A DNA stretch of 64,000 nucleotides from Paraflavitalea pollutisoli (GTDB lineage: Bacteria; Bacteroidota; Bacteroidia; Chitinophagales; Chitinophagaceae). Below, one piece after another: positions 44,104 through 53,800 of the stretch (position 1 is the stretch's first letter; every line of letters begins with the position of its first letter). The notes beneath the pieces are model-generated. The model was given only the letters and a program-made list of their open reading frames with translations, had not been told where the DNA came from and did no database searches. The position numbers and the translations under genes were made by a program. The stretch spans positions 3,603,479 to 3,667,478 of the forward strand of contig NZ_JARKMX010000008.1 in NCBI RefSeq assembly GCF_029360705.1, written 5' to 3'.

Positions 44104-45093
44104 CTATTTCAACACAATTCGGGAATTGGTACGTTCAACGGAAAGGTGGAATGTTTCTGCGATTACATACAGTATATTATCTAGTGACTCATTGTGAAAA
44201 GTAGCGGTGTAGGGTTGACCAGCCACCTGTTTGGAGTCAATCACAATATGAACATCATAAGCTTCATTGAGCACTTCGATAAACTTCCACAAGGGTGTTT
44301 CATCACAGACAAAGGTCTTGTCGCGGTAATACTGGTAAAGAACATTGGTTTGCGCTTCTTTGACCATCGTCGAATCAGGGTGCGCAATAGAGACTTTTTC
44401 TTTGGGACTGAGCACGATCGTCTGATGACCATTGCTGACCTGCACAGATCCAGTCTCTACCACTACTTCTGTCTTCCCATTCACCGACCGCACATTGAAA
44501 GAAGTACCGGTTACCGTAACCGTGACACCATTCGCTTCCACCACGAAAGGTTTTTTCTTATTGGGGACCACACTGAAAAAAGCTTCCCCTTTCAGGGCAA
44601 CAGTTCGTTTTTCTTCATTATAAGCACCAGCATAAGACAGCGATGAATGCTTATTGAGCGTGATCACCGAACCGTCTGGCAGCGTGTCGACCTGGCTGGC
44701 AGTAGTAGCAGCGAGTGTAACGGCGTCATCGCTCTTCACCTGCTGCGAAAAATAATAGATCATAGCAACCACGGCTACCACACCGGTTAGCATCGCCGCC
44801 ACCTGCCAGCCCGCCAGCCGACGGTTCATCGTGCGCACGATTCCACGATTGGGTCTACGCTCTTCGGCTACACGCTGCTGAAAACGTTGCCAGGCCTTAT
44901 CCGGATCTACCGTGCTGGTGGCAGCCAATTCGCGGCTACGCTCCCAGATCAACCTGAAGTGATCGTAATACCGCTGGTTGGCAGGGGTTGCCTGGATCCA
45001 GGATTCAACCGCCCTGTTTTCAGCAGGACTGGTTTCCCGCAACAGGTATTTAACCAGCAGGTCGTCGTTCATATCGTGTAGATGTTCTTTCAA
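44104..45093 (-). CDS. FecR-family anti-sigma regulator
   Basis: 329 residues. The cytoplasmic N-terminus (DDLLVKYLLRETSPAENRAVESWIQATPANQRYYDHFRLIWERS) binds sigma; one membrane helix lies at about 95-115. The periplasmic FecR domain follows at about 125-220 (VDTLPDGSVITLNKHSSLSYAGAYNEEKRTVALKGEAFFSV; VTVTGTSFNVRS), then a DUF4974-type C-terminal domain at about 255-329 (PLWKFIEVLNEAYDVHIVIDSKQ). It should transmit a signal from an outer-membrane partner to the ECF sigma encoded 12 bases upstream. The STN-repeat gene starts 16 bases downstream. Confidence 0.93.
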   Translation of the reverse strand: MKEHLHDMNDDLLVKYLLRETSPAENRAVESWIQATPANQRYYDHFRLIWERSRELAATSTVDPDKAWQRFQQRVAEERRPNRGIVRTMNRRLAGWQVAAMLTGVVAVVAMIYYFSQQVKSDDAVTLAATTASQVDTLPDGSVITLNKHSSLSYAGAYNEEKRTVALKGEAFFSVVPNKKKPFVVEANGVTVTVTGTSFNVRSVNGKTEVVVETGSVQVSNGHQTIVLSPKEKVSIAHPDSTMVKEAQTNVLYQYYRDKTFVCDETPLWKFIEVLNEAYDVHIVIDSKQVAGQPYTATFHNESLDNILYVIAETFHLSVERTNSRIVLK

Positions 45094-45105
45094 ATCAGGA
45101 GTGAT

Positions 45106-45678
45106 TTACAGGTTTAACAGGGATAGGATCACAAACGGTAGAAAATCGATCAGCTTCAATCGCATCAACTTCAGCGCTTTTCCCATCTGGTTCTCCACAG
45201 TCTTGATCGACAAACCAAGACGGTCGGCAATTTCCTGGTATTTGAGCTCTTCGAACCTGCTCATCTGAAAAATGGTACGGCATTGCTCGGGTAATTCCTG
45301 GAGCGCGGTGCGTAACTTCACTTCCAGCTCACCCAGCAAAACTTTCTTTTCTGCGTTATCGGTATTGTGGTTCATGCGCGCTGTAGCATAGGACTGGTAG
45401 GCGGTTTTTACCTTCAGGTGCTTGATGTAATTGAGACTTTCATGGTATACAGCGCGGTACAGGTAAGCAGGAAGAGAGGTTTGGATGGTCAAATGAGCCT
45501 TTCGTTCCCAAATCTTATAAAAGACATTCTGAACAAGTTCTTCGGCCATGATATCATCCTTCACAATGGTATAGGCATAGGCATGCAGGTTCTTAAAATG
45601 AGTTTTAAAAACATCCTCAAAAAGAGTAGTGCCGCCTTCAGCCCGTTGCTGAATGCTGCCCGTGTCGTTAATTGCCAT
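45106..45678 (-). CDS. ECF-type RNA polymerase sigma-70 factor (FecI-like)
   Basis: 190 residues from ATG 45678 (MAINDTGSIQQ); an ATG 22 codons upstream is in frame but gives an atypical leader. Region 2: LFEDVFKTHFKNLHAYAYTIVKDDIMAEELVQNVFYKIWERK; region 4: LPEQCRTIFQMSRFEELKYQEIADRLGLSIKTVENQMGKALKLMRLKL, as in the Bacteroidota FecI-like group. It is the first gene of the sigma/FecR/STN operon and probably drives that operon and unlinked targets. Confidence 0.93.
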   Translation of the reverse strand: MAINDTGSIQQRAEGGTTLFEDVFKTHFKNLHAYAYTIVKDDIMAEELVQNVFYKIWERKAHLTIQTSLPAYLYRAVYHESLNYIKHLKVKTAYQSYATARMNHNTDNAEKKVLLGELEVKLRTALQELPEQCRTIFQMSRFEELKYQEIADRLGLSIKTVENQMGKALKLMRLKLIDFLPFVILSLLNL

Positions 45679-45872
45679 TCGAACGGTTTGATAACTGCCT
45701 CCAAATATACCGGCTTCTGTCAATTGCGCTTTATTACAAGACAACCAGCCAAAGCCTTACCCCTATTCACGGCGCGAAATACCTGAATTAATCCCGAACG
45801 GGCGATAACAATTTGACAACTGGTAGTTATGTATGTGTTAAATATCAACACATTGCAATCGAAGTCGAGCCT

Positions 45873-46427
45873 TTAATTATGGATGCGCTGCAGTTGAACT
45901 TCTACATATTCAATGTATCGCTCGCGCGCAATGATCGAGGCAACCAGGTGATCGTGTGTGGTAGATGCCTCCGGCGCAATATCATAAGCCTTGGTAACGG
46001 CAGGTGTTGTGGGATCGTTGTTGGCACGCACAAAGTAGATCGTATCCATCTCTGTGAGACCGCCTTTATAATAACGGTAGAAACTTTCATGCTCGGCAAA
46101 AAAACGCCTGGACAGGTGTAGTTCATTTTGCCAAAAGCGGTAGATGTCTTTGGGACCGTCTTCCGGAAGAAACAAGGCCGCTTTGTATACAAGGGCGTAA
46201 TACTCTATCAATCCGGTAAATTGTGGCTTTACCGCTTTAAAGAACCAGGCCTCTTCAATCTCATCGTGGAATTTGTACTGGTGCAGATAGGTTTGCAGCT
46301 TTTTCCAGTTCATTTCGCAGGTTCTGAAAGAACATTCGATCTGCTCTTTTTCATTGGTGTGATGCAGCCGGCAGGAGTTCATCTCTTTCAACATCTCTTC
46401 GTACAGAAGTTTGCACGTTTCTTTCAT
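45873..46427 (-). CDS. RteC-domain protein
   Basis: 184 residues, helical, no signal peptide. The segment EIEEAWFFKAVKPQFTGLIEYYALVYKAALFLPED and the following FWQNELHLSRRFFAEHESFYRYYKGGLTEMDTIYFVR match the RteC family as I remember it. RteC itself controls tetracycline-induced excision of the CTnDOT conjugative transposon; many chromosomal homologues in Bacteroidota have no known mobile element. Here no integrase, relaxase or tet gene is near. Upstream lie a strong hairpin (about 46585-46614) and one copy of the GTCACATGAGA motif that flanks the transposase-like gene 8 kb away. Confidence 0.82.
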   Translation of the reverse strand: MKETCKLLYEEMLKEMNSCRLHHTNEKEQIECSFRTCEMNWKKLQTYLHQYKFHDEIEEAWFFKAVKPQFTGLIEYYALVYKAALFLPEDGPKDIYRFWQNELHLSRRFFAEHESFYRYYKGGLTEMDTIYFVRANNDPTTPAVTKAYDIAPEASTTHDHLVASIIARERYIEYVEVQLQRIHN

Positions 46428-46515
46428 AACGGGTCAGGGGGTTATAGGATTGTCGAATCTTCATGGATTTTAAAAAAAGCAGGGAGAGTGAAAACAATCC
46501 CTGGTTAACCAAAAG

Positions 46516-46526
46516 GTCACATGAGA
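46516..46526 (+). repeat. Copy of the GTCACATGAGA motif near the RteC gene
   Basis: Identical for 14 bases (GTCACATGAGAAAA) to the left repeat of the transposase-like gene at 54393. No inverted mate was found within a few hundred bases. Confidence 0.5.
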
Positions 46527-46759
46527 AAATCTACTATTTGAAACAAAGGTTATGGTCTCTTTTCTGTTCCTTCTGTTTGCCCGTGTCCCATCCCGGCAAA
46601 ACCGGGATAAGGACAAAGCGGACATTGACATATAAGAAGAAACAAAACCCTCCTGTAAGTTCCCGGAACGCCCGCTACGACTGATTTGCCGATAACAGGT
46701 TTGCGGGAAGTTCTTTTTTGTTGTTACCAATGATCATCCCGGGTGATGGCATAAAAAAA

Positions 46760-46786
46760 GCTCACCTGCAGATAAGCCAGGTGAGC
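46760..46786 (-). terminator. Intrinsic terminator in the gap downstream of the AraC-type gene
   Basis: GCTCACCTG (46760-46768) pairs with CAGGTGAGC (46778-46786); on the minus strand it is followed by TTTTTTT. It is about 365 bases past the nearest minus-strand stop, unusually far for that gene. Confidence 0.85.
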
Positions 46787-47151
46787 CTGAAATTATTTAT
46801 ACATTGCTACTGCAAAATGTTTCAAAGCTATACACAGACTTATCTACCTCCACCCATGAAGAGTAGAGCAGGAATTGGCACCTTCATCCATCATAGCATG
46901 CACAATGTCTATACAGCATGATATTTTAGATGGGTTGCCAAGGCGTCATCGGGCCCGTTTTCCCTCAGCCTTTCTTGATAAGCAACACATGAAAAAAGAA
47001 CATAGCAAATATAGAGAATCCAATTCTTTAAACGCGAAGCAAATCTGTATTTTTTTTGATAATAACCAAAGAAATGGGAATTATACTGCATTATTGAAGG
47101 GATAATACCTCATTTTGCGATATATCAATGCGTAGCCACTACATATTAGGG

Positions 47152-48288
47152 CTAGTTGAGCCGTGCATCGACATCAACCGGTAATCCCAGCAGCTTATTT
47201 TTGTATTGGGAAGGCGTAACACCGGTGAACTTTTTAAAAGCCTTGTTGAAAGATACCTTGTTATTGAAGCCTGTATCGAGGGCCAGCGATTCAATCTTGC
47301 TATCGTCTCCTGCCGCCAACAGACGTACCGCTTCTTCAACGCGCAGCTTATTGACAAAGTCCGAAAAACCAACACCCAATCGCTCATTGAGCACCTGCGA
47401 CAATGTGTGTACCGGGATATTCAAACGATCTGCCAGGTCTTTTATCTTGAAATCTCTTTGCAAATACACCTTCTCGGTACTTACCAGCGCCAGCAATTGT
47501 TCGCGGACGGCGAGCGCCTTACTTTCATCCAGACTTGAAAATCGGTATTTCTCCACTTGCTCTGCCGGAACGGTAAGGGTTACCGGTGCCACCTGCTGTG
47601 CGTGCTGCACATTGAGATAAGCTATCGCATAAATACCCACCGTCGTTAGTAATTTTACGATCACAGACAAGTACAGTGATACTTCAAAGGGAACCAGGGG
47701 CCACAACACAAAACTGATGATCTGCATCACCGAATAGGTGGCAAAGAACAACAACACCCATCGCAGGTATTGAATGGTTTTCGCACTGTACACACCGCTA
47801 CTCCCCCACTTTGAATAAGTGCGGAATTTATAGTAGCAGACACACGTGATCACCACTATATATATCAGCCCCAGCCTTCCCAGTTCGGATACATATTCGC
47901 CGTCAGTTCGCGGGAGCGCTATGTGCATGATAGCCAAAATGGTAAAGAAGAGGGTCGGTATCCAGTACAGCCAATACAAACGTGGGCGTGGCTCCAGACC
48001 AAAACTGGCCCTGACATACATCAACAGAAAATTAGCCCCTGCTGTTCCTAAGATCCAACCCGCAGCTACTCCCGGATAAGCCGGGTGGAAGTACAGGCTC
48101 TTTTCGTAGGTAGCAATAAAGAACAGTACAGCCGCAGAGAACATCAGCACCAGCCAGGCTAATAAATGGTTCTTTACCTGGTTGGTTCGCTGCCGCCACA
48201 GTACGACGGTAAGGATAATTCCCTGCAAACCCGCCATTAAGAAAAGGACCTTGAAGAATCCAGGCAATATGAACATAGCATCAGTCAT
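47152..48288 (-). CDS. Membrane-anchored AraC-family regulator
   Basis: 378 residues from ATG 48288 (MTDAMFILPGFFKVLFLM); a longer frame to 48369 adds a hydrophilic leader before the first helix and is less likely. About seven hydrophobic segments occupy residues 5-235 (for example LQGIILTVVLWRQ, HLLAWLVLMFSAAVLFFIATY, FLLMYVRASFGL, LYWIPTLFFTILAIMHIAL). The C-terminal about 110 residues are an AraC helix-turn-helix: LYLQRDFKIKDLADRLNIPVHTLSQVLNERLGVGFSDFVNKLRVEEAVRLL in outline, then FNNKVSFNKAFKKFTGVTPSQYK. This 7TM-AraC layout is common in Bacteroidota and suggests direct sensing at the inner membrane. It neighbours a LytTR protein and a SusCD pair that it may control. Confidence 0.88.
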   Translation of the reverse strand: MTDAMFILPGFFKVLFLMAGLQGIILTVVLWRQRTNQVKNHLLAWLVLMFSAAVLFFIATYEKSLYFHPAYPGVAAGWILGTAGANFLLMYVRASFGLEPRPRLYWLYWIPTLFFTILAIMHIALPRTDGEYVSELGRLGLIYIVVITCVCYYKFRTYSKWGSSGVYSAKTIQYLRWVLLFFATYSVMQIISFVLWPLVPFEVSLYLSVIVKLLTTVGIYAIAYLNVQHAQQVAPVTLTVPAEQVEKYRFSSLDESKALAVREQLLALVSTEKVYLQRDFKIKDLADRLNIPVHTLSQVLNERLGVGFSDFVNKLRVEEAVRLLAAGDDSKIESLALDTGFNNKVSFNKAFKKFTGVTPSQYKNKLLGLPVDVDARLN

Positions 48289-48385
48289 ACCCACAATTTC
48301 TAATAGTACAGCCTTATGATATTTACCGGCAATATTAGAAAGAATGGTGCTAATACAGGAACCCTTCATACATTTTCACAACTCC

Positions 48386-48913
48386 TTATTCACCCAGCCA
48401 CAACTTGAAATTATTAACCCGCTCCCGGCTGATTACAATATCTTCTTCCTGACCTGCCAGGATCTCAACTTTCAACTTCCCATTGAACCAAATCAATATC
48501 CTGGAAATGGCAGCATGCGTAATAATATACTTACGGCTGGCCCGGAAAAACATCACAGGAGAAACCATCGATTCAATCTCAGTGATGGTATGCGGCACCA
48601 CATAATCTTTATTATCAGCGGTTTTGACAAAACAGATCTTTTCCCTGGAATAGAAATACCTGATATCCGCCACCGGCAGGGATATGAACTGGTGCCCTTT
48701 ACGGATCAGAAAGCGACTGCGGTATTCGGGGCCAGCAGGCCTGGCAGGCGATAATAACTGCAAGAGATCCTGCAGTTGTGCAGCCAGTCCTTGCTGGGCC
48801 GGGGCCGTTTCTTTTTCCCGAAACAGGGGCGCTACGATTGCCTGATCATCCTGCCGGATTGTCACAGGCTGTAGCGGGGATAGTGTTGAACTGGAGGAAA
48901 GTGTGCTACTCAT
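48386..48913 (-). CDS. LytTR DNA-binding protein without receiver domain
   Basis: 175 residues from ATG 48913. The N-terminal about 75 residues are low-complexity (Ser/Leu/Gln/Pro-rich). The LytTR domain follows at about 78-175: FLIRKGHQFISLPVADIRYFYSREKICFVKTADNKDYVVPHTITEIE, FFRASRKYIITHAAISRI and ISRERVNNFKLWLGE. Typical LytTR response regulators have an N-terminal receiver; here none is present and no LytS-type kinase is adjacent, so it must be controlled otherwise. It lies 97 bases upstream of the 7TM-AraC gene in the same direction. Confidence 0.87.
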   Translation of the reverse strand: MSSTLSSSSTLSPLQPVTIRQDDQAIVAPLFREKETAPAQQGLAAQLQDLLQLLSPARPAGPEYRSRFLIRKGHQFISLPVADIRYFYSREKICFVKTADNKDYVVPHTITEIESMVSPVMFFRASRKYIITHAAISRILIWFNGKLKVEILAGQEEDIVISRERVNNFKLWLGE

Positions 48914-49334
48914 AAAATTTGTTTTACTAGACCCCTCAAAGGTCATCGTTCACCTCCCGATGGCCATATTTTTGGTCCCCAAACGCGTAAACCATTATAA
49001 AGCTTCACACGAATAAGCAGCTTACATCCATTCCTTCCATTTTTTCAGGGGTATTTGGGTAACACGCAGTCCCTTGAGATGCTTAAGCAGCAAATAACAG
49101 CAACCATCGTTGCCCGGCAACGATCTCAGCTCAGACACCCCACGAATCAATCCGGAGTTCTTTTAAGTCGTCTCGGTAGCTGAAAACAATGACAGATTGA
49201 CAACAGCATTGACCTTAAGTGGTTAGTAACCCGGCAAGAATGCGGCAGCAACAGGCAGGTAAAACCGCAAAACACAGGGCCGTACCCGAAACCCCGGATA
49301 CGGCCCTGCATCGCTTGCATAAGCTAAATATGAC
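48914..49334. other. Intergenic region between LytTR and SusD genes
   Basis: About 420 bases with the SusD terminator at 49275-49308 and presumably the LytTR promoter. No open frame, tRNA-like fold or repeat was recognised. Confidence 0.5.
49275..49308 (-). terminator. Intrinsic terminator of the SusC/SusD operon
   Basis: CAGGGCCGTA (49275-49284) pairs with TACGGCCCTG (49299-49308); on the minus strand a TGTGTTTTG tract follows. It lies just past the SusD stop. Confidence 0.8.
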
Positions 49335-50846
49335 TTAACCGTTCTGGTCTTTGTCAGGATTCAGTTGAGGATTGGAGTCGAATTCCTTTTGCGGAATCTT
49401 CATGATAAACCGGTTGTCATTGGCGGGAATATTGAACCGGTAAGCAGCCGGGTGATTGCCGGTGCGGATCAACGGAATCTGACGCCGCTTGGCATCCAGC
49501 CAATCGAACCCCAGCTCACCATAAAACTCCTTCCGGCGCTCCAACAGGATCTCCGTGATCAGCGCAGCACCGGTATTCCCGGACGCCGTGGCGGCCGGAT
49601 CCCTGTTTTGCTGTACAGTATACAGAACAGCACCTGCATCACCTTCGCCCAATTCAGCCTTGGCTTCCGCTTCGATCAGGTACATCTCCGCCACACGCAT
49701 CATGGGCAATGCCTCATTGAAATAGGTCGCCTTAAGCGGCACCACCTCCCCATTGATCAACTCGATTTCATCTTCCGAGTCGGTACCGAACTTATTGGTC
49801 GAAAAACGTTGTGCACTGCTGGGGTTACTGCTGGTCAGGAAAAACAAGTTGCGCACATCCGAATTGGTAAAGGTGGCCACCAACGTAGAATTGATAAACA
49901 GGTTATCATAGCCAAGACCTGTCTTCTCGAAAAAAGAACTGGGTGTACCATAATACAAGGATTGCCCACCCATATCTGTTGCCTGCGGAAAACCCCAGAT
50001 GACCTCACTGGATCCCAGGTCATTGTAGCCATTAGCATACGACGCCGCATCGAGCGTATATCCTGTTCTCGCCTTTTGCGCGGCATTCTTCGCATCGGCC
50101 CAACGTTTTTGCTCCAGGTAGATACGGGCAGCCATGCCCCAGGCTACATTGATATTGATATCGCTCTTGATACTCCTCGCCGTACCAAGGTGCAGCGTGG
50201 CAAATTCAATATCGCTGTTGATCTGGTCAAATACTTGCTTGATCGTTCCCCGGGGCTTACCCGTATTTTCGATACCCGTAGGTTCTGTATACACGGGAAT
50301 GCCGGGCGCATTCTGATCTTTCAACAACGTGTGCTGAAACTCCCGGATCAATTCAAAATACATCCAGCCGCGTAATGCCCGTGCCTCAGCTTCCAAAGCC
50401 GTTTTATCGGCAGCAGAAAGATTGCTGCCTGCCACCCCCTTGATGATGACATTCGCCTGGTTGATATGCTCGTAAAAAAAGCCCCAGGTAAAGATCGTGC
50501 GGCGATAGGCAGGCTCGCGGTTTTCCTGGCGATAGTCAAATTGATAAAACCCGCCGGGGTTGATGATATCGGTTCCCTTATTGATACGGGTCAGGTTGAT
50601 GGAATTGTAACCCCAGGTATCGGTAGAGCCACCAGCTGTATTATCCAGGTTGGACCATTGCCGCCGCATATTGCGGTAAATACCTGTAAAATACGCGCGA
50701 ACCCCGCTGACGGACTTGAATACATCATCTTCAGACACCGCGTTGGTCGGACGGGGGTCATTGATAAAATCCTTGCTGCACCCTGCACCAGCCAGGCAGA
50801 TCACCACCAGCAGCCAGCAAACAGGAGTATATGGATAGCGTTTCAT
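49335..50846 (-). CDS. SusD/RagB-family outer membrane lipoprotein
   Basis: 503 residues from ATG 50846 (signal peptide ending in lipobox LAGAGC); an ATG at 50867 overlaps the SusC stop and adds seven polar residues. N-terminal SusD-like part: FINDPRPTNAVSEDDVFKSVSGVRAYFTGIYRNM; the helical TPR core includes AARIYLEQKRWADAKNAAQKAR; the RagB C-terminal part has AEMYLIEAEAKAELGEGDAGAVLYTVQQNRDP and LLERRKEFYGELGFDWLDAKRRQIPL. It forms the lid of a SusCD glycan or peptide importer with the upstream SusC. No carbohydrate enzyme is adjacent, so the substrate is open. Confidence 0.95.
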   Translation of the reverse strand: MKRYPYTPVCWLLVVICLAGAGCSKDFINDPRPTNAVSEDDVFKSVSGVRAYFTGIYRNMRRQWSNLDNTAGGSTDTWGYNSINLTRINKGTDIINPGGFYQFDYRQENREPAYRRTIFTWGFFYEHINQANVIIKGVAGSNLSAADKTALEAEARALRGWMYFELIREFQHTLLKDQNAPGIPVYTEPTGIENTGKPRGTIKQVFDQINSDIEFATLHLGTARSIKSDININVAWGMAARIYLEQKRWADAKNAAQKARTGYTLDAASYANGYNDLGSSEVIWGFPQATDMGGQSLYYGTPSSFFEKTGLGYDNLFINSTLVATFTNSDVRNLFFLTSSNPSSAQRFSTNKFGTDSEDEIELINGEVVPLKATYFNEALPMMRVAEMYLIEAEAKAELGEGDAGAVLYTVQQNRDPAATASGNTGAALITEILLERRKEFYGELGFDWLDAKRRQIPLIRTGNHPAAYRFNIPANDNRFIMKIPQKEFDSNPQLNPDKDQNG

Positions 50847-50866
50847 AAGCTTACAATTTGAATTCA

Positions 50867-53800
50867 TTAAAAGTTAATTTCCAATCCTCCGGAAATGATC
50901 CTGAACACCGACGATTGAGGCCGGGCACTTCCATCCACATTCGTTTCCGGATCAGATCCCTTCTTGAGCCTGCTCCAGGTACCAATATTATCAGCCTGTA
51001 CATAGAACCGGGCACTCTTGACGATCTTCTGCTGTCTGTCAGGACTAAAAGTGAAGCCCAGCGTTATATTCCGGAGACGTGCATAATCACCATCAAAAAG
51101 ATAGCGGGTAGAACGTTGGTTGATATCCGTGTTGTTGAGATCCAACCGCGGTACATCGGTCATATCACCCGTTTTTTGCCAGCGCTTAAGAATGTCAGTA
51201 TGCAACTGATCACCAAAACCAGCGGTAAATCCATGCAGGAGACCGCCGTATTCACCGTCATACAACTTACCGCCCAACGCAAAATTGATCAGGATGCTGA
51301 GGTCAAATTTCTTGTACGTCAGGGTATTCGTCCAGCCGCCGGTCACTTTCGGCAAGGCTGTGCCCTGGTAGTAGCGTGTGGCCTCTGCGTAATTATTGGT
51401 GATGATCTTTTTACCGGTGGCATTTCCATTGTTGTCTTTCTCATCCATATACCATTGAGGTGCACCTGTAGTAGGATCCACACCCGCCCATTCCTGCATA
51501 AAGAAATCATAGAATGAACGACCTACCTCCAGTTGATAAGCCCCGGTGAGCAGTTTCTCCTGTGGCAGCTTTTTGATCGTATTCTTAACAAATGAGGCAT
51601 TCAACAGGGAGTTCCATTCGAAACTCTTGGATACAACAGGTTTGGTATTGAGCGTAAACTCGATACCCGCATTCACTACGGTGCCTATGTTGTAATCCAC
51701 AGAAGGAATACCACCTGAAAAAACGAGGGGTTTGGTAAACAGCAGATCGATCGAGGACTTTCTGAAATAATCGATGCTACCGTTGATCCTGTTTTTCAGG
51801 ATCGCAAAGTCAACACCGATATCCAGGTTACCTTGCTTTTCCCAGGCCACATCCGGATTGCCGAGTTGATCGAGGTAGATACCGGGAGCATTGAGGTTGT
51901 CATACCCTCCACTGAAAGTACTCAGGTAGGGAAAATAACTGGTAAGCCGGTTATTTCCGACCTCCCCATAACTGGCACGCAACTTCAGGAAGTCGAGGAA
52001 AGCAATATTCTTGATAAAATCTTCTTCACTCAGCAACCATGACACACCGGCTGCCGGGAAAAAGCCCCATTTGTTCCCTTCCGCAAAACGCGAAGAACCA
52101 TCCCAGCGTACCGTCACTTCCGCAAAATATTTCCCCTTGAAATCATACTTGATCCTTCCCAGCCAGCTGTTGAGGGTTTCCGTGGTGGTACCACTGGTAA
52201 GGCCTTCCGTGGTAGCAGCGGTACTGAACTCAGTGAGGCCCGAGAAAGGGAAGGCGATCTTTTGACCCGAAAGCGTTTTATACTGATACTTGTAAGCTTC
52301 GGTACTGGCCATCACATCGATCGTATGATCACCAAACGTACGTACATAGTTCAGCATATTGTTCCAGGTCCAGGAAGTGGTGATATCATTTTGCCGGCCG
52401 GCACGACCACCTACATTTTGCCCGTTTCCGAATTCAGGCGTCTCATAAGCAAGCGACTCGAAGGTGTACTTATCAATACCGAAACTGCTACGAAATTTGA
52501 GGCCCTTGGCCAATCGTATATCGGCATACGTATTCAGGTTGGTTTGATACCGCTGCCGGTCTTCTGTATTTGTATACGTAGTAGCTACCAGGTTGGAAGG
52601 CTGCAGGGTATTCCGGTTTACATTGACGGTTCGGCTGGCATTGGGATTACCAAAATCATAGATTGGTTTACCGTCAGCGTCTTTTAGTTCTTCACCGTTT
52701 TCACCGCGCTGGTACACCGGGTAAATAGAAGACATCGTACGGTAATATTGGATCACATTCTCAAAATTGGTTCCAGCTTGGTCCGGGTAGTTCTGCCCGG
52801 AGAAAACAAAGGCTGTCCTCGCCCCTATCTCCAGCCAGTCTTTCAGGTTGCTGGTATAATTAAAACGTGCGCTGATACGATCGAATTTGGAAGTGATCAC
52901 ATATCCTTCCTGTGTCAGGTAGCCCGCTGAGAAGAAATAACGCGATTGATCACCGCCACCGGTTACGGTCAGGTTCACATCACGCCGCAGCGCATTCGTA
53001 CGGGTAAGCTCATCTTTCCAGTTGGTATTCCACAACAGGTTGGTGCCAGGTATCAGTTTACCATCACTGCCCACCGGCTTGGCAATACCAAACGGGTTGT
53101 ACTTGATTTCTCCGATCAGGTCGTCGGTAGCCTGCTGCGCCGGGTTGGGTACACTGTTGTCTACATACAAATTGCGCAGAGCTTCCCACCCTAATTCAAA
53201 CATTTGTTGCGAGTTGACAGTACTGTATTCGGGCAATGCGCGGGAGGCTACCCCAAAGGAAGAGCCCACAGTAATCAAGGGAGCCATTCCTTTTCTTCCT
53301 TTCTTGGTGTTAATAAGGATCACACCGGCAGCTGCGCGGGAACCATACAGGGCGGTGGCAGTACCATCCTTCAATACACTGAAGTTCTCGATGTCATTGG
53401 GATTGATCATATTCAGGTTACCATCGAAAGGAATGCCATCAAGCACCAGCAATGGCTCGGCGTTGGCGTTCAAAGAAGCGATGCCTCGTATACGGATCTG
53501 TGGATTATCACCCGGCTGACCAGAGTTGTTCACCACCAGCACCCCCGCAGCTGTACCCTGTAAGGCCTGCCCTACACTGGTCACCTGTTGGCGCTTGATG
53601 GCTTTCTCATCCACCACGGCGATGGAACTGGTTACTTCACGTTTACGTTGTGTACCATATGCCACCACCACCACTTCATCTAGTTTTTTCTCTTCGGTAG
53701 ACAGCGTTACATTGAGTGTGTTGTTTCTTCCAATACTGACCTCTTCCACATTGAAGCCAACAAAAGAGTATACCAGCGTGCGTGCATTGGGAGGTACAGA

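Larger units (their letters stand above)
46428..47151. other. Intergenic region with hairpins and a motif copy, no gene
   Basis: About 720 bases. It holds GTCACATGAGA (46516-46526), an ATCCCGG/CCGGGAT hairpin nested in GTCC/GGAC (about 46585-46614), and an intrinsic terminator (46760-46786). Between the terminator and the AraC-type gene at 47152 no convincing frame is seen; only very short minus-strand peptides can be read near 46885, with nothing to support them. A small RNA ending at the terminator is possible. Confidence 0.45.

Noticed and set aside
46909-47091. Minus-strand 60-codon frame downstream of the 7TM-AraC gene
   Set aside because: Overlaps an AT-rich region, with no domain and no plausible start context.
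49365-50375. Plus-strand open frame of 336 codons
   Set aside because: It lies entirely antisense to the clear SusD gene; its translation has no domain and it is a by-product of codon bias.
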